64,000 bases of DNA from Paragorgia papillata (GCA_035771165.1 JAWNZC010000286.1:145001-209000), one strand, 5' to 3'; shown: positions 35,289 to 47,439, counted from the first letter of the stretch. Numbers and translations are program-made. The notes: generated by a model from the sequence alone, not told the origin.

Positions 35289-35540
35289 AGACGGCCGGCC
35301 AATCTCAATAAAAGTGCCTGGAAAACACCTTTGATGGCATTTCGTGTTACAAGCAGGCAACCACTACAGAAATGTAGCTTAGACTTCGACAAAGACGACT
35401 AGGCCGGTTGCCATCCGAGTTTAGGGGTTTTTATGTGAAAATTTTGAGGTTTTCTACAAGCTATTTCACGCGCTACGAGCTGGATTGAAAATTCCAAGTT
35501 CGGTTTCCCTAGCAACATTTTCGTTCGGGTACTTTCTTGT

Positions 35541-35612
35541 GATTGGCCAGGTTATAATTACATAGCCAATGAGAACACGCGAATCAAAACAAGCCCCCGG
35601 TACATATATACC
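35541..35612 (+). promoter_or_regulatory. Candidate promoter of the 35.3-38.25 kb transposon
   Basis: Two CCAAT-type boxes (GATTGGCC at 35541 and GCCAATGAG at 35565) precede a TATA-like ACATATATA at 35602-35610 inside the left terminal region, about 320 bp before the first ORF of the element. Spacing is reasonable for a eukaryotic promoter, but there is no experimental support. Confidence 0.35.
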
Positions 35613-35928
35613 GGCGCCTTTCATGCAAATTTAGTATTCGATCTCAAGTTTTTATATTGAGCGAAATCAGGCTATTATTTTATTGCAAGAAGGCAAAAGT
35701 ACAACAACTGAAAGTTTGTATAAGATTGTAGATATATTCAAGCGTTTATTGTTATAAAATATTATTACAATATCGTAATTTTATTGGGTTTTGACATCTA
35801 TCTTGTCGGGGTGTTGAGAGGTGCAGATTTGACTTTGTCAATTTGACATCGTTTGGCGTTTTTATTTAAAAAGTTTACTGTTTTATACTCGTGTACAACA
35901 AAGCGACTAAATAAATAAATGTTAAACA

Positions 35929-36099
35929 ATGGCTTCAACATCGGGTTCGAAACGTAGACTGCCGAATATAATCCCCGTTACGGTTTTAAAAAAGAAGGAA
36001 GAATTGGAGTATTCTCTAGATGCTTGTTTGTATTGCCAAAAACCCAGTGACCTGCGTTGTTTCTCTGCAGATGGAAGAGAGTTGTACAATCTGCAATAG
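35929..36099 (+). pseudogene. N-terminal fragment of the transposon-encoded cysteine-rich protein
   Basis: From ATG at 35929, 56 codons start MASTSGSKRRLPNIIP and contain CLYCQKPSDLRCF, a CxxC pair of the zinc-binding type. A stop follows at 36097 and the frame is lost. Confidence 0.5.
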
Positions 36100-36208
36100 A
36101 AAGAAGGGGATTAAACGACGTTACATAAGTATCATAATTGATACGGTACTTCACATCATTGGCAATAACCAAAATTGTTCGGATGTAAAATGGCATCATG
36201 CATATTAA

Positions 36209-36721
36209 AGTCGAGCTAAGCAGTCATCTCTATTCCCTTGTCCATCATTATTTTAACCTTACTTACCTTTCTTTGAAACTGTACCCAGCACTTCAAATGA
36301 TACTTACTGTACCCTCTGCTACTACTAATGTTTGCCAGTCTGACATGCATGGTAGAATCTAATTCTGACAGATCTATTATTTTTTGGGAGAGCTCCATTG
36401 TTGCACTTGGCAAAACATACACACCTTCCAGTCAATAGCTTTTTTCCTGTTACTATGTGTAGAAGGTTGCTTAGTACTTAGACCTTTTGTACAATTCAAG
36501 TCTGCTTCGTCTAAAACTGCCTCATGTTTTTTTCGTAGCCTAGTTAGCTTTCCCTGGTGCATAAAGTTACTATGTGCAGACATAATTACAGGGTTAGGGT
36601 TTATATGCCATGTGTATGATATGGCTGGCTTTACTACACCAAAATGTGTCAAAAAGAGAATGTTGAACTTCCACAATGGTATACTACACGGTGAAGTTCT
36701 TTTTACAACGATGTTAAACAA
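36209..36721 (-). pseudogene. Inverted middle segment of the transposon protein
   Basis: Two overlapping minus frames together carry a lysine/arginine-rich stretch, then WKVCMFCQVQQWSSPKK, ISSSRGYSKYHLKCWVQFQR. A CxxC followed by H-x2-C is a plausible zinc knuckle. It is opposite in strand to the segments on both sides, so either this part has been inverted within the element or a separate insertion is present. One frameshift (36377-36422 overlap) is visible. Confidence 0.5.
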
Positions 36722-37150
36722 CTACTAGGTGAAAAGGCTGGTTTTGTTCGACCGATTGATGCAAGATCACACCTCCTCATATACCCCAGTGATAAGTCTA
36801 ATTTTGTTATTGTTGAACATTTGACTACTGAACAGGTTACAGTAGACGATGAGTTGGTTGCTGATGACAACTCTGATGAAGTTGTTCCTCTGCAAAATAA
36901 CATGTTAGTAGATTTGATCCATACTGCCCTACACATCCAAAATGATTTGGAAAAAATGCCAGGTCATAATGTGGATGGACTGGCATTGACCAAGAGCATA
37001 TGTCACCGGAGTTATACCAGATAGCTTGTACCTTTTCATTCAATTTTCTTTTGGTGCAAATGAATGAAGATTGTTTGCAGAGAATTTGTGATTCATTCTT
37101 CAATTGTGTTTGGCAACCGAAGACGATTTGGTGCGACTATTTCAGCAGCA
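36722..37150 (+). pseudogene. C-terminal region of the transposon protein, with stops
   Basis: The plus strand reads FVRPIDARSHLLIYPSDKS, an acidic stretch (DNSDEVVPLQNN) and, after a one-base shift near 37010, VIPDSLYLFIQFSFGANE followed by stops. The order matches a large, cysteine-rich cnidarian transposon protein, but this copy is clearly dead. Confidence 0.5.
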
Positions 37151-38089
37151 ATTAAGGTGCTATTTGAAATAGAGACAAGAGAGTGAGATTTCAGCCATGG
37201 GATATTCTTCTCAGTCTTTGGAAGCCCAAACCAAACTCTTGACAGCAGTGTATACTTTCAACACTTGGCTATACAGACAGACAAGAATCTCTAATTTCAT
37301 GGACTATCTGAATAACTAACTCTGGCTTCCAACCAAAATACTGGGGAAAATTGGCCAAATGTCTGGAAGAGAACATCTCGGTTGTTGTTCAAATGGTTGT
37401 TGTTCAAATGGTCGCTGTGAAAAGTCTTCTGCTGCCAAATACATCTGGGCAACGGACCACAAAATTATTTGGAAAGAAGCTTCTCTCATCTGTACTGAAG
37501 ATAACTACTTCTCTGCTTGGATTAGGAAATCAACAAGAATTCACAAGCATCAAACTATTTCTCAAGAAGGCCAACCTCTCAACGATAATAGGACAGCACT
37601 TACAAAATAATTATAAGCTTACCATAAGCTTTAGCGAACACAAACACGGTAAACTAATATTGTTAAACGAAATCAGAATAAAATATAAAACTTAAAGACA
37701 GTACACACATTTACCAGATCCAAGGTTAATATTTATGTTTAAGTGATAAGTCATAACGAACAACAACTCAGTTTGGTTCGCTAGCTCTGGGACGACTGCT
37801 TTGCTTTAAAAGGAAATATATTATGGTTGTATCTGCAAATTAGCAAAACCAACTGTAGTCCATAATATAAAGGACTTTACCGTAGCCACCAGATCCAAAA
37901 AATATTATAAAACTTTACAAATTTACCATCTTGTCGCCTTTCTTCGAGGTGTTGTGTTCAAATTTAGGTGTATCCACGCCATGTTTCTTGTTTGTTTGTC
38001 ATTGCGGCTGATGCGAATTATTAGGACTCATTTCATTACTTCACCAAATTCCCATCTGTCGTCAAAGCGGAACATCAAAGCCGTAGTGT
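37151..38089. other. Degenerate 3' part of the 35.3-38.25 kb transposon
   Basis: Short frames only (for example 37351-37695). A duplicated GTTGTTCAAATGG phrase lies at 37380-37410. No domain recognised. Confidence 0.4.
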
Positions 38090-38252
38090 GCTTTCAAAAA
38101 ACTCCAAATTTCTATATTGAAATCCCGAATTACGGATGGCAACCCCCCAATCCTTCAAAGTAAACACTATTCGATGCGATCTAGCGTGGTTGCCTGCTTG
38201 TAACAAAGAATGCCATCAACAGTAGTATTTTGGATCCTTGGCCGGCCGTCTA

Positions 38253-38529
38253 CACAGGGTACTCAAGACAGCTGAAGTATTTTATGTAGAATTTATGTAC
38301 AATTTGGATGTCACCGGTCGGTCATGTCACCCAAACCAAGGTGTTCTAAAACACAGGTGTTTAAAAACTCTGTTCATTCGGGGCGCTTTAAAACACTTGT
38401 TTTAGAGCGCCCTGGTTCATTCAAAGCAAAAGTCTTAAAGCCCTCTGCATTCCCTTTAAAACATCCCACCCTTCAAAGACACCATAACAAATCGCAAATC
38501 ATGGCCAGATGATAGTGAACACTTCTTAT
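38253..38529. repeat. Spacer with a 32-bp palindrome
   Basis: GGGCGCTTTAAAACAC and its inverse GTTTTAGAGCGCCC near 38379-38413 form a strong hairpin. The flanks contain repeated TTTAAAACAC-like phrases. No coding sequence. Confidence 0.6.
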
Positions 38530-40112
38530 CTTTTTAAATACGTATTTCGATAATTTTGACGAAGATAGTAACACTGGTCCTCCTGCAAAAAAGCCTTGTT
38601 CAGACAAAACGAGTGTTCTTCCCGAAACACGTCCATTTTCTGTTGTTGACCTCCAAACAGAGATAGAAAATGGTTCAGTTGGAGGGTGCGAGAGAGAGAA
38701 TGAATGTTTCGGTGAGGCTGGCATATCTACAGAGAAGTTGGATCCTTATTTTGTATCCGGCTCGCCTCTTTGCCCTGAAGAGCTACTTCTCTATGCATTG
38801 ATGAAAGTTTTCTTTCACCGCAACACGTTTACCAAACATCACTCAATTTTTTATTGTGAGAAGATAGCTCTAGTTATCTAAAAAATATGCGGAGTTAAAT
38901 TGGCTGCCTCTAGCATTCGACGTTTCTTCCCAAGAACTGCAAACAACGAGCTTAAATCGAATGTTGGCAAAATGGAATGTTCGATGGTGTTTCTTCAAAT
39001 CAGTTATCGACAAGTTTATTAGCGTCTCTAGAAGCATTCTCGAAATCCTTCTTTCTAATCCAGAAAACATCCCGGAATATACCGTGGTTTTGATCAGTGA
39101 GAGTTTGAAAAGCAATTGCGATTTCCTACAGGCAGCTATTCTTCAATCAATTTAATTCTATTGTTAAGCCATATTTGTGGACATTATCCAACTGGATCCT
39201 GTAGTTTAATTCCGAAACAGATACTATGCATTTATACTGTTTTGGATTATCCACCGGATATGCCGAGAAAGAAGTCAGACTATCTAAGACATTCGAATGG
39301 ACTTTTCTCACAAACGGAATGGAAAGAGAAAAACATTATTTTAACCCATTTCAAAACATCCCAGAGAAAATGGTGAGTGTGCAATTGTTAGTAGAATTAC
39401 TAAAATTGATTGACAACTACACAATTTGTGAGGGATGCGGAAGCCCAGACCATTTTCAGCAGTTAGTTGGTACTGACAAGAATATCTTCAAAAAAAAGAG
39501 ACGGTAAAGAGGCCGTGTACCTGGAAAATGGGAAATTTAGGTCGACCAGCCGTTGTCTCGTGTCGAAAGAATGCTCATCAAATTCGTGTAATGTTTGCCA
39601 ACAATCCAATCATTATTTGAGAACTCTATTATGGCGAAAGAAAGCTGAAGAACAGAAGGAAAGTATTGCCCCGGAAAAGGCACGATACGATTATAAAACC
39701 AAAGAAGAACTTTTGCAAATTACGCGAGAATCTACAAAATAGATCAAGGTTCTAAAAACAAAAATCAGCAGATTAAAACTATCGAAGGCATGTTTAATAA
39801 TTTATATACTGGTTTGGAAACGATCCAAGAGAAACGAAATAGCCCCGCTTGTTTATGGGAAAATTGTAAATCTCCAAAGTTTGGGGATGTGGAAACCATG
39901 TTTAGTCATTGCAAAAAAAAACACATCGAACAAATAAACACAAGTATTGTTGCTCCTGTAGATAGACATTACTTTTGTAAGTGGAAGGGATGTTCAAAAC
40001 ATTATTCGAAATAAAAACTTTTTAAAAACCGTCTAAGGGAACATACCGGTCATCTAAACGAGGAGCTTCCCGAAATTTTTTTAGCCGTTCAAGGAAAGGC
40101 CCTAACTACACA
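38530..40112 (+). pseudogene. Frameshifted zinc-finger/coiled-coil ORF, probably transposon-derived
   Basis: A series of plus frames in consistent order looks coding. 38533-38880 is acidic (GPPAKKPCSDKTSVLPETRP, ending with PEELLLYALMKVFFH). 38890-39155 includes KWNVRWCFFKSVIDKF. 39226-39507 carries CEGCGSPDHFQQLVG. 39500-39742 carries RSTSRCLVSKECSSNSCNVC and a K/E-rich coiled coil. 39790-40112 has two C2H2-type fingers (CLWENCKSPKFGD through HCKKKH, and YFCKWKGCSKHYSK with a distal H). At least four frameshifts or stops separate them. The pattern resembles multicopy cnidarian transposon-associated proteins; host origin is less likely. Confidence 0.5.
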
Positions 40113-41283
40113 GTGTAATTAAGCAAATGAGATGTAGTGGTGACAACACGAATGATGCATCTTACAATCTTGCTACCCGTGTTTTGCAGGGGTTTTTCCG
40201 GAGCACTTTTTTCGAATTTGATTATCTCTGTGCCTTCTTTCTCACCAAGACCACAACCTCGATACAATTAAACAGAATATTTTGGCTTGGCATAAGCATG
40301 CTTCATATCTATAGATTTGACGTAATTTTATCATGATGTGACGGTGCATCGTCAAACAGATCGTTTATAGTCATGAACACCGGAGACAACAACAGCAGCT
40401 TCTGTCCAAATCCGTTTTCTGGAATGCCATTATTTTTCTTTTCTGACCCTCCGCATCTGATAAAGTAACTCAGAAACAATTTACATAGCCTGCGGGCAGG
40501 CCCTCCTGTTGCTGTGAAATGTGGGCCTGCAACAAAGCATGGGGTTTTTTCATCACTCGCGGCCGTCAGAGACCGCATATTTCTATTTGTCGAATTTGGC
40601 GGCCGCGAGTTTCTATTGGTCGAACAAAATTAATCCAGAATAAATTATTTTTAAAGTTATTGTTTACGGACTTCAATAATGCATGGAGTGGAGACATATT
40701 CCAACAAGACGGCTATTAAAGACGCCGTAGCTCTTAATATTTTTAAAACACATCGCTGTGGAACAAAAGAAAATAAATAGCAAAGTAGATCCGGATTGAA
40801 ACTCCATGAATCTCTCTCTCTGTCAGTGTCTGGCTTTATAATACAGAAGCAAGTGTCATCACTTTCATCACAAATCGAGCCCCATCCGTCGCCTTGACTC
40901 AATAATAATGTGCCGTTCAAAACGTCAAAACATATTAATAAGAGGAGATTACACATTCTTCACTTAATTCATGTAATAAAGATTATTGCTAAATGAGGTA
41001 AGCTCTTTTTCAAACGAAGTTTCTTTCTGCCATTAAATGTCTGTGTTATTGTCTGGAACTTAAATGGGGTTATGACATAACCAAGGTTAAACCAAAGGAG
41101 ACATGCTGCGCTGCACGCAACACATGGTTGATGACAGACAAGGTGTGCAACGTAAGCGAAACCCGATAGCGCGCAATCTTATAGTACGCAATAGCGGCGC
41201 AGACAGCGTAAGGAGCACAACGAAACGCTATTGAAATTCGCACTGAAATTTGCAGTCGAAAGGAAGAGAGAAATTCGTCGAAA
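40113..41283. other. Spacer; one antisense ORF with a signal-like start
   Basis: No known family. The minus frame at 40657-40956 (99 aa) begins MCNLLLLICFDVLNGTLLLS, which could act as a signal peptide, and has clustered cysteines (CDESDDTCFC). No splice context or homology could be judged, so it is noted as a weak candidate only. A CGGCCG/CGGCCG inverted pair flanks 40558-40612. Confidence 0.25.
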
Positions 41284-41679
41284 ATGGCAGAACCAGACGT
41301 GACTATGGAAGAGTCTACCCGTACCACAGTCTCAAACCCAGAGCAACCCTCAGCGAGGAGTTCTACCAACCAACCCGCCTTCTTCGCCGCAGTACAAGAA
41401 GCAGTAGCGCAAACACTTGCGCAACGAAACACGAGTAGTTTTCCAAACCCACCACCACCACCGGCTCGACTACCAAACACCACCAATTCGTTGGAACGAA
41501 TTCAGACTTTTGAGCTCGCTGGCAACCCTCTTGGATCTCTGGCTTCGGGCAGTCAACCAAGCGCACAAACGCGGGAAATTTGCGATCCAAAGGCAAAGCA
41601 AGGATATTTTCCAGGTCAATTTAAAGTGTGGGGACTTTATAGAGATGCCCGAGCGAAGGTGTGCTACCAAGTTCTTTAA
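41284..41679 (+). CDS. Gag-like N-terminal ORF of a retroelement
   Basis: The 131-codon frame begins MAEPDVTMEESTRTTVSN, is rich in serine, proline and glutamine, and includes AAVQEAVAQTLAQRN and FELAGNPLGSLASGSQPSAQ before a basic segment. Low-complexity N-termini of this design are characteristic of capsid-like or accessory ORFs of cnidarian retroelements. It ends abruptly and no polymerase follows; instead degenerate frames (41700-42240) and a minisatellite come next. Function is inferred from composition and context only. Confidence 0.45.
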   Translation: MAEPDVTMEESTRTTVSNPEQPSARSSTNQPAFFAAVQEAVAQTLAQRNTSSFPNPPPPPARLPNTTNSLERIQTFELAGNPLGSLASGSQPSAQTREICDPKAKQGYFPGQFKVWGLYRDARAKVCYQVL

Positions 41680-42301
41680 CCGAAGTTAAACGACGAAAAA
41701 CCGCTTCACTCGAGGTGAGATCGTTTTAATTTGTTTACCATAGAAGAGAGCGTCGTAGGCAAAGTCAATATGCTGCGCGTTTGCTTGTGACTGCAGTGAG
41801 TCGCGGCAAAGAACGAAATATTGTTACTGAGACACTTGAACTTTGATCCCTCAGCGACATTAGATTAATTGCAAGGCTATGGACGAACTCGATGCGTTAC
41901 ATTTGAGTTAGAGTCTCTACCCTATACCAAAGACGTGACTGAACTAAAATAATTCGCAGCTTCGATAAGCCTAGATGTTGAGCTTGTGAGGAAAAGTAAA
42001 ATAGGCGCAACAAAGTTAATTCAAGAATCGATTGAGGCGAGGGTAAACGAAGATGGGGAATTGCGAGCGGAAGTTTCAGGGTTCGAAAAGCCATCATTTC
42101 TTTGAAACCCGCATTGCAGAGGAAAAGCGAATCTGAACTTGCGCTAAAGCGAATTAAAACAGCAAATCGAAGAGAGCGGTCTCAATTGGCACAGGTCAAA
42201 GTGCAAGCACTTGACAAGCAATTGATAAGCGATACTGCAGATCACGGATATAAACGCGGGTAAACCTTAGAAAGCACTAAGGAGGAGAAGCTTCCTACAA
42301 A
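41680..42301. other. Decayed continuation of the gag-like region
   Basis: Short plus-strand runs such as SLDVELVRKSKIGATKLIQE (about 41970-42030) look protein-like but are cut by many stops. It probably belongs to the same dead retroelement. Confidence 0.35.
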
Positions 42302-42860
42302 TGCGTCATTTTTGCGCCGCGAGTTCATTTCGCATTCGACGCATGGGTATAACGAGCCCATTTCGCATTCAACGCATGCATGGGTGTAACGAGCCCATTT
42401 CGCATTCGACGCATGGGTACAACTAGCCCATTTCGCATGTCGACGCATGGGTATGACGAGCCCATTTCGCTTTCGACGCATGGGTACGACGAGTCCATTT
42501 CGGTTTCGACGCATGGGTACGACGAGTCCATTTCGGTTTCGACGCATGGGTAATAACGAGCCCATTTCGCTTTCGACGCATGGGTAATAACGAGCCCATT
42601 TCGCATTCGACGCACGGGGATAGCGAGCCCATTTCGCTTTCGACGCATGGGTACAACTAGCCCATTTCACAGCCGACGCATGGGTATGACGTGCCCATTT
42701 CGCATTTCGACGCATGGGTATGACGAGCCCATTCGCATTACGCCCATGCGCATTCGACGCATGGGTATAAGGAGCCCATTCGCATTCAACGCATTGGTGT
42801 AATGAGCCCATTTCGCATTCAATGCATGGGTGTAACGAGCCCATTGCGCATGCGACGCAT
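42302..42860. repeat. 33-bp minisatellite, ~17 copies
   Basis: The unit is GACGCATGGGTACGACGAGT plus CCATTTCGNNTTC (33 bp). Neighbouring units differ by a few bases. Since 33 is a multiple of three, long repetitive minus ORFs with an 11-residue period appear; they are artefacts. GC content is well above that of the surroundings. Confidence 0.95.
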
Positions 42861-43019
42861 GGTTACCAGTATAGGCGAAAAAGGCTGATCGCGCAATGCG
42901 CAGGTGGACTCCCCACTGCGAAATGCGTATATCTAACTGACCAGTTTCACTACGCAACACGCTCGGTAATTGGGTGAGATACGTGCCGCTACAGCACGCC
43001 CAGGATTGAACTAGCTCTT

Positions 43020-44620
43020 CACCGATATTCGCGCAACGTTCATGGTTGAATGAGTTCATGACACAACACGCATGGTTGAACAAACCGCTACTTAATGCTC
43101 ATGGTTAAACTAGTACATCGCGCAACGCTCATAGTGGAATGAGTTATGACGCAACGCTCATAGCCGAACGAGTTTATGAAGCAACGCTCATGGGGGAACA
43201 AACCGGTACGCAAGCCTCATGGTTGAACTCTCTTGGCGTACCGCTCATGATTGCACGAGTTTGACGCAACGCTCATGGTTGAACAAACCGTCACGCAACG
43301 CTCATGGGTGAACTGGCTAATCGCGCAACGCTCATGGTTGAACTATTCATAAAGTACCGCTCATGATTGCACGAGTTTATGATGCAACGTTCATGGTTGA
43401 ACGAGTCTACGACACAACGCGGACGATTGCACGAGTTTTTGACGCAACGCTCATGGTTGAAGTAACGCTCAGGCCAGCACGAAGTTATGACGTGACGCTC
43501 GTGATTACGAGTTGAGTACGCAACGCTCATGGTTGAACGCATCTGTATGCAATGCGCATGGTTGAACTCGCTAATCGCACAACGCTCATAGCCGAATGAG
43601 TTTATCACGCAACACTCATGACCGAACGAGTTTACGAAGCAACGCTCATGGGTGAACAAACCGGTACACAAGCCTCATGGTTGAACTCTCTTGGCGTACC
43701 GCTCATGATTGCACGAGTTTGACGCAACGCTCATGGTTGAACAAACCGTCACGCAACGCTCATGGGTGAACTCGCTAATCGCGCAACGCTCATGGTTGAA
43801 CTATTCATAAAGTACCGCTCATGATTGCACGAGTTTATGATGCAACGTTCATGGTTGAACGAGTCTACGACACAACGCGGACGATTGCACGAGTTTTTGA
43901 CGCAACGCTCATGGTTGAAGTAACGCTCAGGCCAGCACGAAGTTATGACGTGACGCTCGTGATTGCACGAGTTGAGTACGCAACGCTCATGGTTGAACGC
44001 ATCTGTATGCAATGCGCATGGTTGAACTCGCTAATCGCACAACGCTCATAGCCGAATGAGTTTATCACGCAACACTCATGACCGAACGAGTTTACGAAGC
44101 AACGCTCATGGGTGAACAAACCGGCACGCAAGCCTCATGGTTGAACTCTCTAATCGCGCAACGCTCACGGTTGAACTATTTATGGCGTATCGCTCATGAT
44201 TGCACGAGTTTATGATGCAACGCTCATGGTTGAACTCGCTAATCGCACAACGCTCATGGTTGAACTATTCATGAAGTACCGCTCATGATTGCACGAGTTT
44301 ATGATGCAACGCTCATGGTTGAACAAACCGGTACGCAACGCTCATGGTTGAACTCTCTAATCGCTCATGGTTGAACTATTCATGAAGTACCGATCATGAT
44401 TGCACGAGTTTATGATGCAACGCTCAGGGTTGAACGAGTCTATGACACAACGCGCACGATCGCACGAGTTTTTGACGCAACGCTCATGGCGGAAGTAACG
44501 CTCAGGCCCGCACGAATTTATGACGTGACGCTCATGATTGCACGAGTTGAGTACGCAACGCTCATGGTTGAACGCATCGGTATGCAATGCTCATGGTTGA
44601 ATGGACCTAGCACGCGTCGA
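43020..44620. repeat. 30-bp minisatellite with 457-bp higher-order repeat
   Basis: Units of about 30 bp share CGCAACGCTCATGGTTGAAC followed by a variable GAGTTTATGA-like decamer. A block of about 15 units is duplicated almost perfectly at an offset of 457 bp (for example 43286 and 43743), making a higher-order repeat; a third, less complete block follows to 44620. Minus-strand frames with a 10-residue N-H-E-R-C period result from the 30-bp period and are not genes. Confidence 0.93.
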
Positions 44621-46085
44621 TCAAAGTCGAACGAAGCCGTCGCGCTCATAGCGAAAGGAAATCACTCGTCGAAACTCGCTAGTATCACTAACGCTCTACA
44701 CTACGTAGAACAAACCCATTAGCCGTCCATCAGACGATTGGTTGGGTAACTTCATTACAGTTACAGAATACCATTTATGCTTGGAGACTGAGAATATCAC
44801 AACAGTGATCTCTCAGTTTGGTGAGCGGATCAGGATCAACAGGACCAGTCAGCCTGATCCTTCTCCAAGCACCAAGGCACAACAAACAGGAACCAGTCGG
44901 GGGACCTGTTAACCTTCCAAACGCGTAAGTATAAAGAAGATCCTTCTGGCAACCGACCGACAGATCTAGTCGAGGTATGGTTTAATTGATATTATCCAAT
45001 TTGTGCGCCAGTGCATCTGGTATTATTTATATTATCGAAGCCGACTGGCTCGAGGCTACCAGTTATTCAGTTCAGAATGACCCAGTTTTTTAACTCAACA
45101 GCCAGAAGGAAAGTCTTGCTAAATTTGATAAAACACTTGAATTTCTTAACTATTAATATGTCGCCGTTTAGACTATAATGATACGCACCTGGTTCTATAT
45201 GTCGGCTATCTTTGAAAGTGTCTGAAAGTGTCTATATATATGTTCATTTAAGTTAGGTTTTCGCAAGCTACGAAGGAGCGTAACTCATTTCATGTTCGTT
45301 CGTGTACAGCAGTTCGTGAAAGTCTTCGTTTTGACCTCTTCCAACTTGCACATTTACACGAGAAGCGCTATCTTGACGATATTCTGTCGCCATCATCTGG
45401 ATCAGTGAATGCCGTGCAGTGAATCACAACACCTAATCTCGAATAACGATTTATCAATGTTTCTTGAAAAATCAAAGTTATGTTCGTCTTCCACAAATTA
45501 GAGATAGCAAACTTATAAAACTAAGATCTAAGGTTGTCATGATCCAATCTTAGTACATTCAATTTGATTCAAACGGAGACGTTAGCACGCATCGCTAAAC
45601 TGTTTCGCTACATGTTTTTAGTCTAAAGTTGAATATTTTAAACTCCAAACTACATACCCGATAATCGTTAGATGCGTTACATTGCTTCTGGCTTTCTTAA
45701 AAACAGTTTTTTGAGTTTTCAGTAACGAGTATAGTTGATAGTGTGAAATTTACATCTTCGGATTGTGCTTTGAATGAAGATTTTTACACAGACTTCCGGA
45801 AGAATGTGATTGGTTTGATTCGCGACATTTGCATATTAATTAAGTGGGCATTATCGATTTACCCCTAGGATTGTTGCAGGCTCTCATTTCACAGCGCTGC
45901 GTTGAGAGAGCCTGCTCGCAGGCTACAATTTACATAACAGTGGTTTTAAGGAACAGCACATTCGCTACACACGGTCTCTATATTTTACAGGGAAATATAT
46001 CCTATGGGATCACATATACTCGGTATATAATAGAGAAACTCAAAGACACCTCTACGTAACGGATTTCAGAAAATCTCATATTAAC
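44621..46085. other. Spacer with a GAGAGCCTGC palindrome
   Basis: No gene recognised. GCAGGCTCTCA at 45876 and TGAGAGAGCCTGC at 45902 form a hairpin around CAGCGCTGCG, similar in content to the palindrome at 4811-4886 (GCTTGCAGCCC). Just upstream of the P-type exon the sequence is AT-rich. Confidence 0.45.
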
Positions 46086-46395
46086 CTCGACAGCGTAAGC
46101 AAGATGCGAGTAAAACTTGCCGTTCAAACGTCATCGTCAAAAGTGGTAAAGGAGATGGAAGAATATGATAACCAAGCAACAGAGCAAACTCGTCAACGTG
46201 AAAATTTGCGAAACATTTTGGATTATTTTTAACAACCCTGTTCCAATAAAAACAATTGATGATAACCGCGTAAAGTAGCTGGATAATGTGTTGCAGTTCT
46301 TCAAAGAATGGGAAACCTGGCTGGCACAGCAATACAAGAAAAAATCTGAGCAAGCACAGCGATTTATATCTTGGCAAACAAAGTGTGATCTCGAA
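46086..46395 (+). pseudogene. P-type (THAP9-like) transposase, internal exon
   Basis: The frame reads KMRVKLAVQTSSSKVVKEME and EQTRQRENLRNILDYF, matching the alpha-helical insertion region of P-element/THAP9 transposases. A stop at 46230 and a frameshift follow, then the other frame reads FFKEWETWLAQQYKKKSEQA and RFISWQTKCDLE, the family's K-x-W then F-x-S-x-Q-T landmark. A consensus donor GTGAGT follows at 46396. The next exon in phase is at 50847. The copy is dead because of the internal stop and shift. Confidence 0.65.
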
Positions 46396-47439
46396 GTGAG
46401 TAATAATTCAAGAAGGAAAAACGAAATTTTATTTAATGATTTCTAAATGAAGCTTTACATTGCAGCAGTGACTGAATTGCGTTAAAAAAGACTAGTTGTT
46501 TACATAATATAAATTGAAACTTCTGTTTTGTATATTAAAAGTATAAAAAGATTAACAGCCAAAAAATTATATCACGCAACGCAACACTTAAGGATTAAAG
46601 TTCACGAACAAGGAACTCGTGGATGTAAATCCCGATAACACACGAACAATGAGTGCTTTAAACGTTTTAATATTCAATTTGAGTAAACGCTAAAGTAAAC
46701 ACTTGCGAAAAAGGTTCAATGTCAATATTAAAATATATCAAGAAACATACGAATCAGTTTTGCGGTTTACAACTTTTCAGATTTACAAGCTTTTATTTAA
46801 CTTATAATTATAAACATCTGGAGAATAATATATTTTTACAAAGGAAGTGTACAAAATGCATCCATGTTAGTTGTAAACACAAAGAAAAGGAAAGAACAAA
46901 TAAAGTCTCGGATAAGCTGGCCATGTAAAATTTTTTTTTAAAACGAGATAAACATTACCACTGCAACCAAATATATTTCATACTTAACTGTCCACTCGCG
47001 ACTTTTTTGTGATATTGAGGGTAATATTACAGTTATTAAACTCTGCATCTCGAAGAAGATTTAAAGTGGGCGAATGGTTAACGTTGGCAACAATGTTGTT
47101 TTGAATCTGACTCCCGATTTGGGATTCGTGCCCGCCATTCTCCCGTTGGCGTTGTACTTGCAATTCGTCTCCAAAACTCGCTAGAATGTTAGAGGATTAT
47201 TTTTCCAGGCAGTTGCTCTCTTAGTGTTTCTTGGCGTGGCTTCAGCGATAATGTTTTCAATCTCCTCGATGCTCAACTCAAGAAACGTTCCACTTTCAGC
47301 CATCTTCAAGTTGTTGCCGTGCAATAAATAATTTCATGCACGGTATTATTGCACGGGCAAGCGTTGTCATGACATAAAAAGGTCTCACGTGGTACAAATC
47401 GACCAATAAGAACGCAAGTTTACGAAAATTGAATAATAA
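46396..47439 (+). other. Left part of the P-type transposase intron
   Basis: AT-rich intronic sequence; nothing recognised. An inverted GTGCAATAA ... TTATTGCAC pair lies near 47320-47354, just before the LINE 3 tail. Confidence 0.4.

Larger units (their letters stand above)
35289..38252. mobile_element. Decayed 2.96-kb DNA transposon with ~175-bp terminal inverted repeats
   Basis: The left end (TAGACGGCCGGCCAA, then GATGGCATTTCGTGTTACAA and GGTTGCCATCCG) is matched in reverse complement by 38090-38252. The trinucleotide CAC flanks both ends and may be a 3-bp target duplication. The interior carries pieces of a coding region on both strands (35929-36099 plus, 36209-36721 minus, 36722-37150 plus), broken by stops and an apparent internal inversion. 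The protein family is a cysteine-rich type I associate with multicopy transposons in cnidarian genomes; I cannot name the superfamily. Confidence 0.8.

Noticed and set aside
42242..44587. Repetitive minus ORFs with 10- or 11-residue periods (N-H-E-R-C and related)
   Set aside because: They follow from minisatellite periods of 30 and 33 bp; no start context, no flanking coding sequence.
42302..44620. CRISPR-like array (30-33 bp repeats)
   Set aside because: Repeats are contiguous with no unique spacers, and the DNA is eukaryotic.
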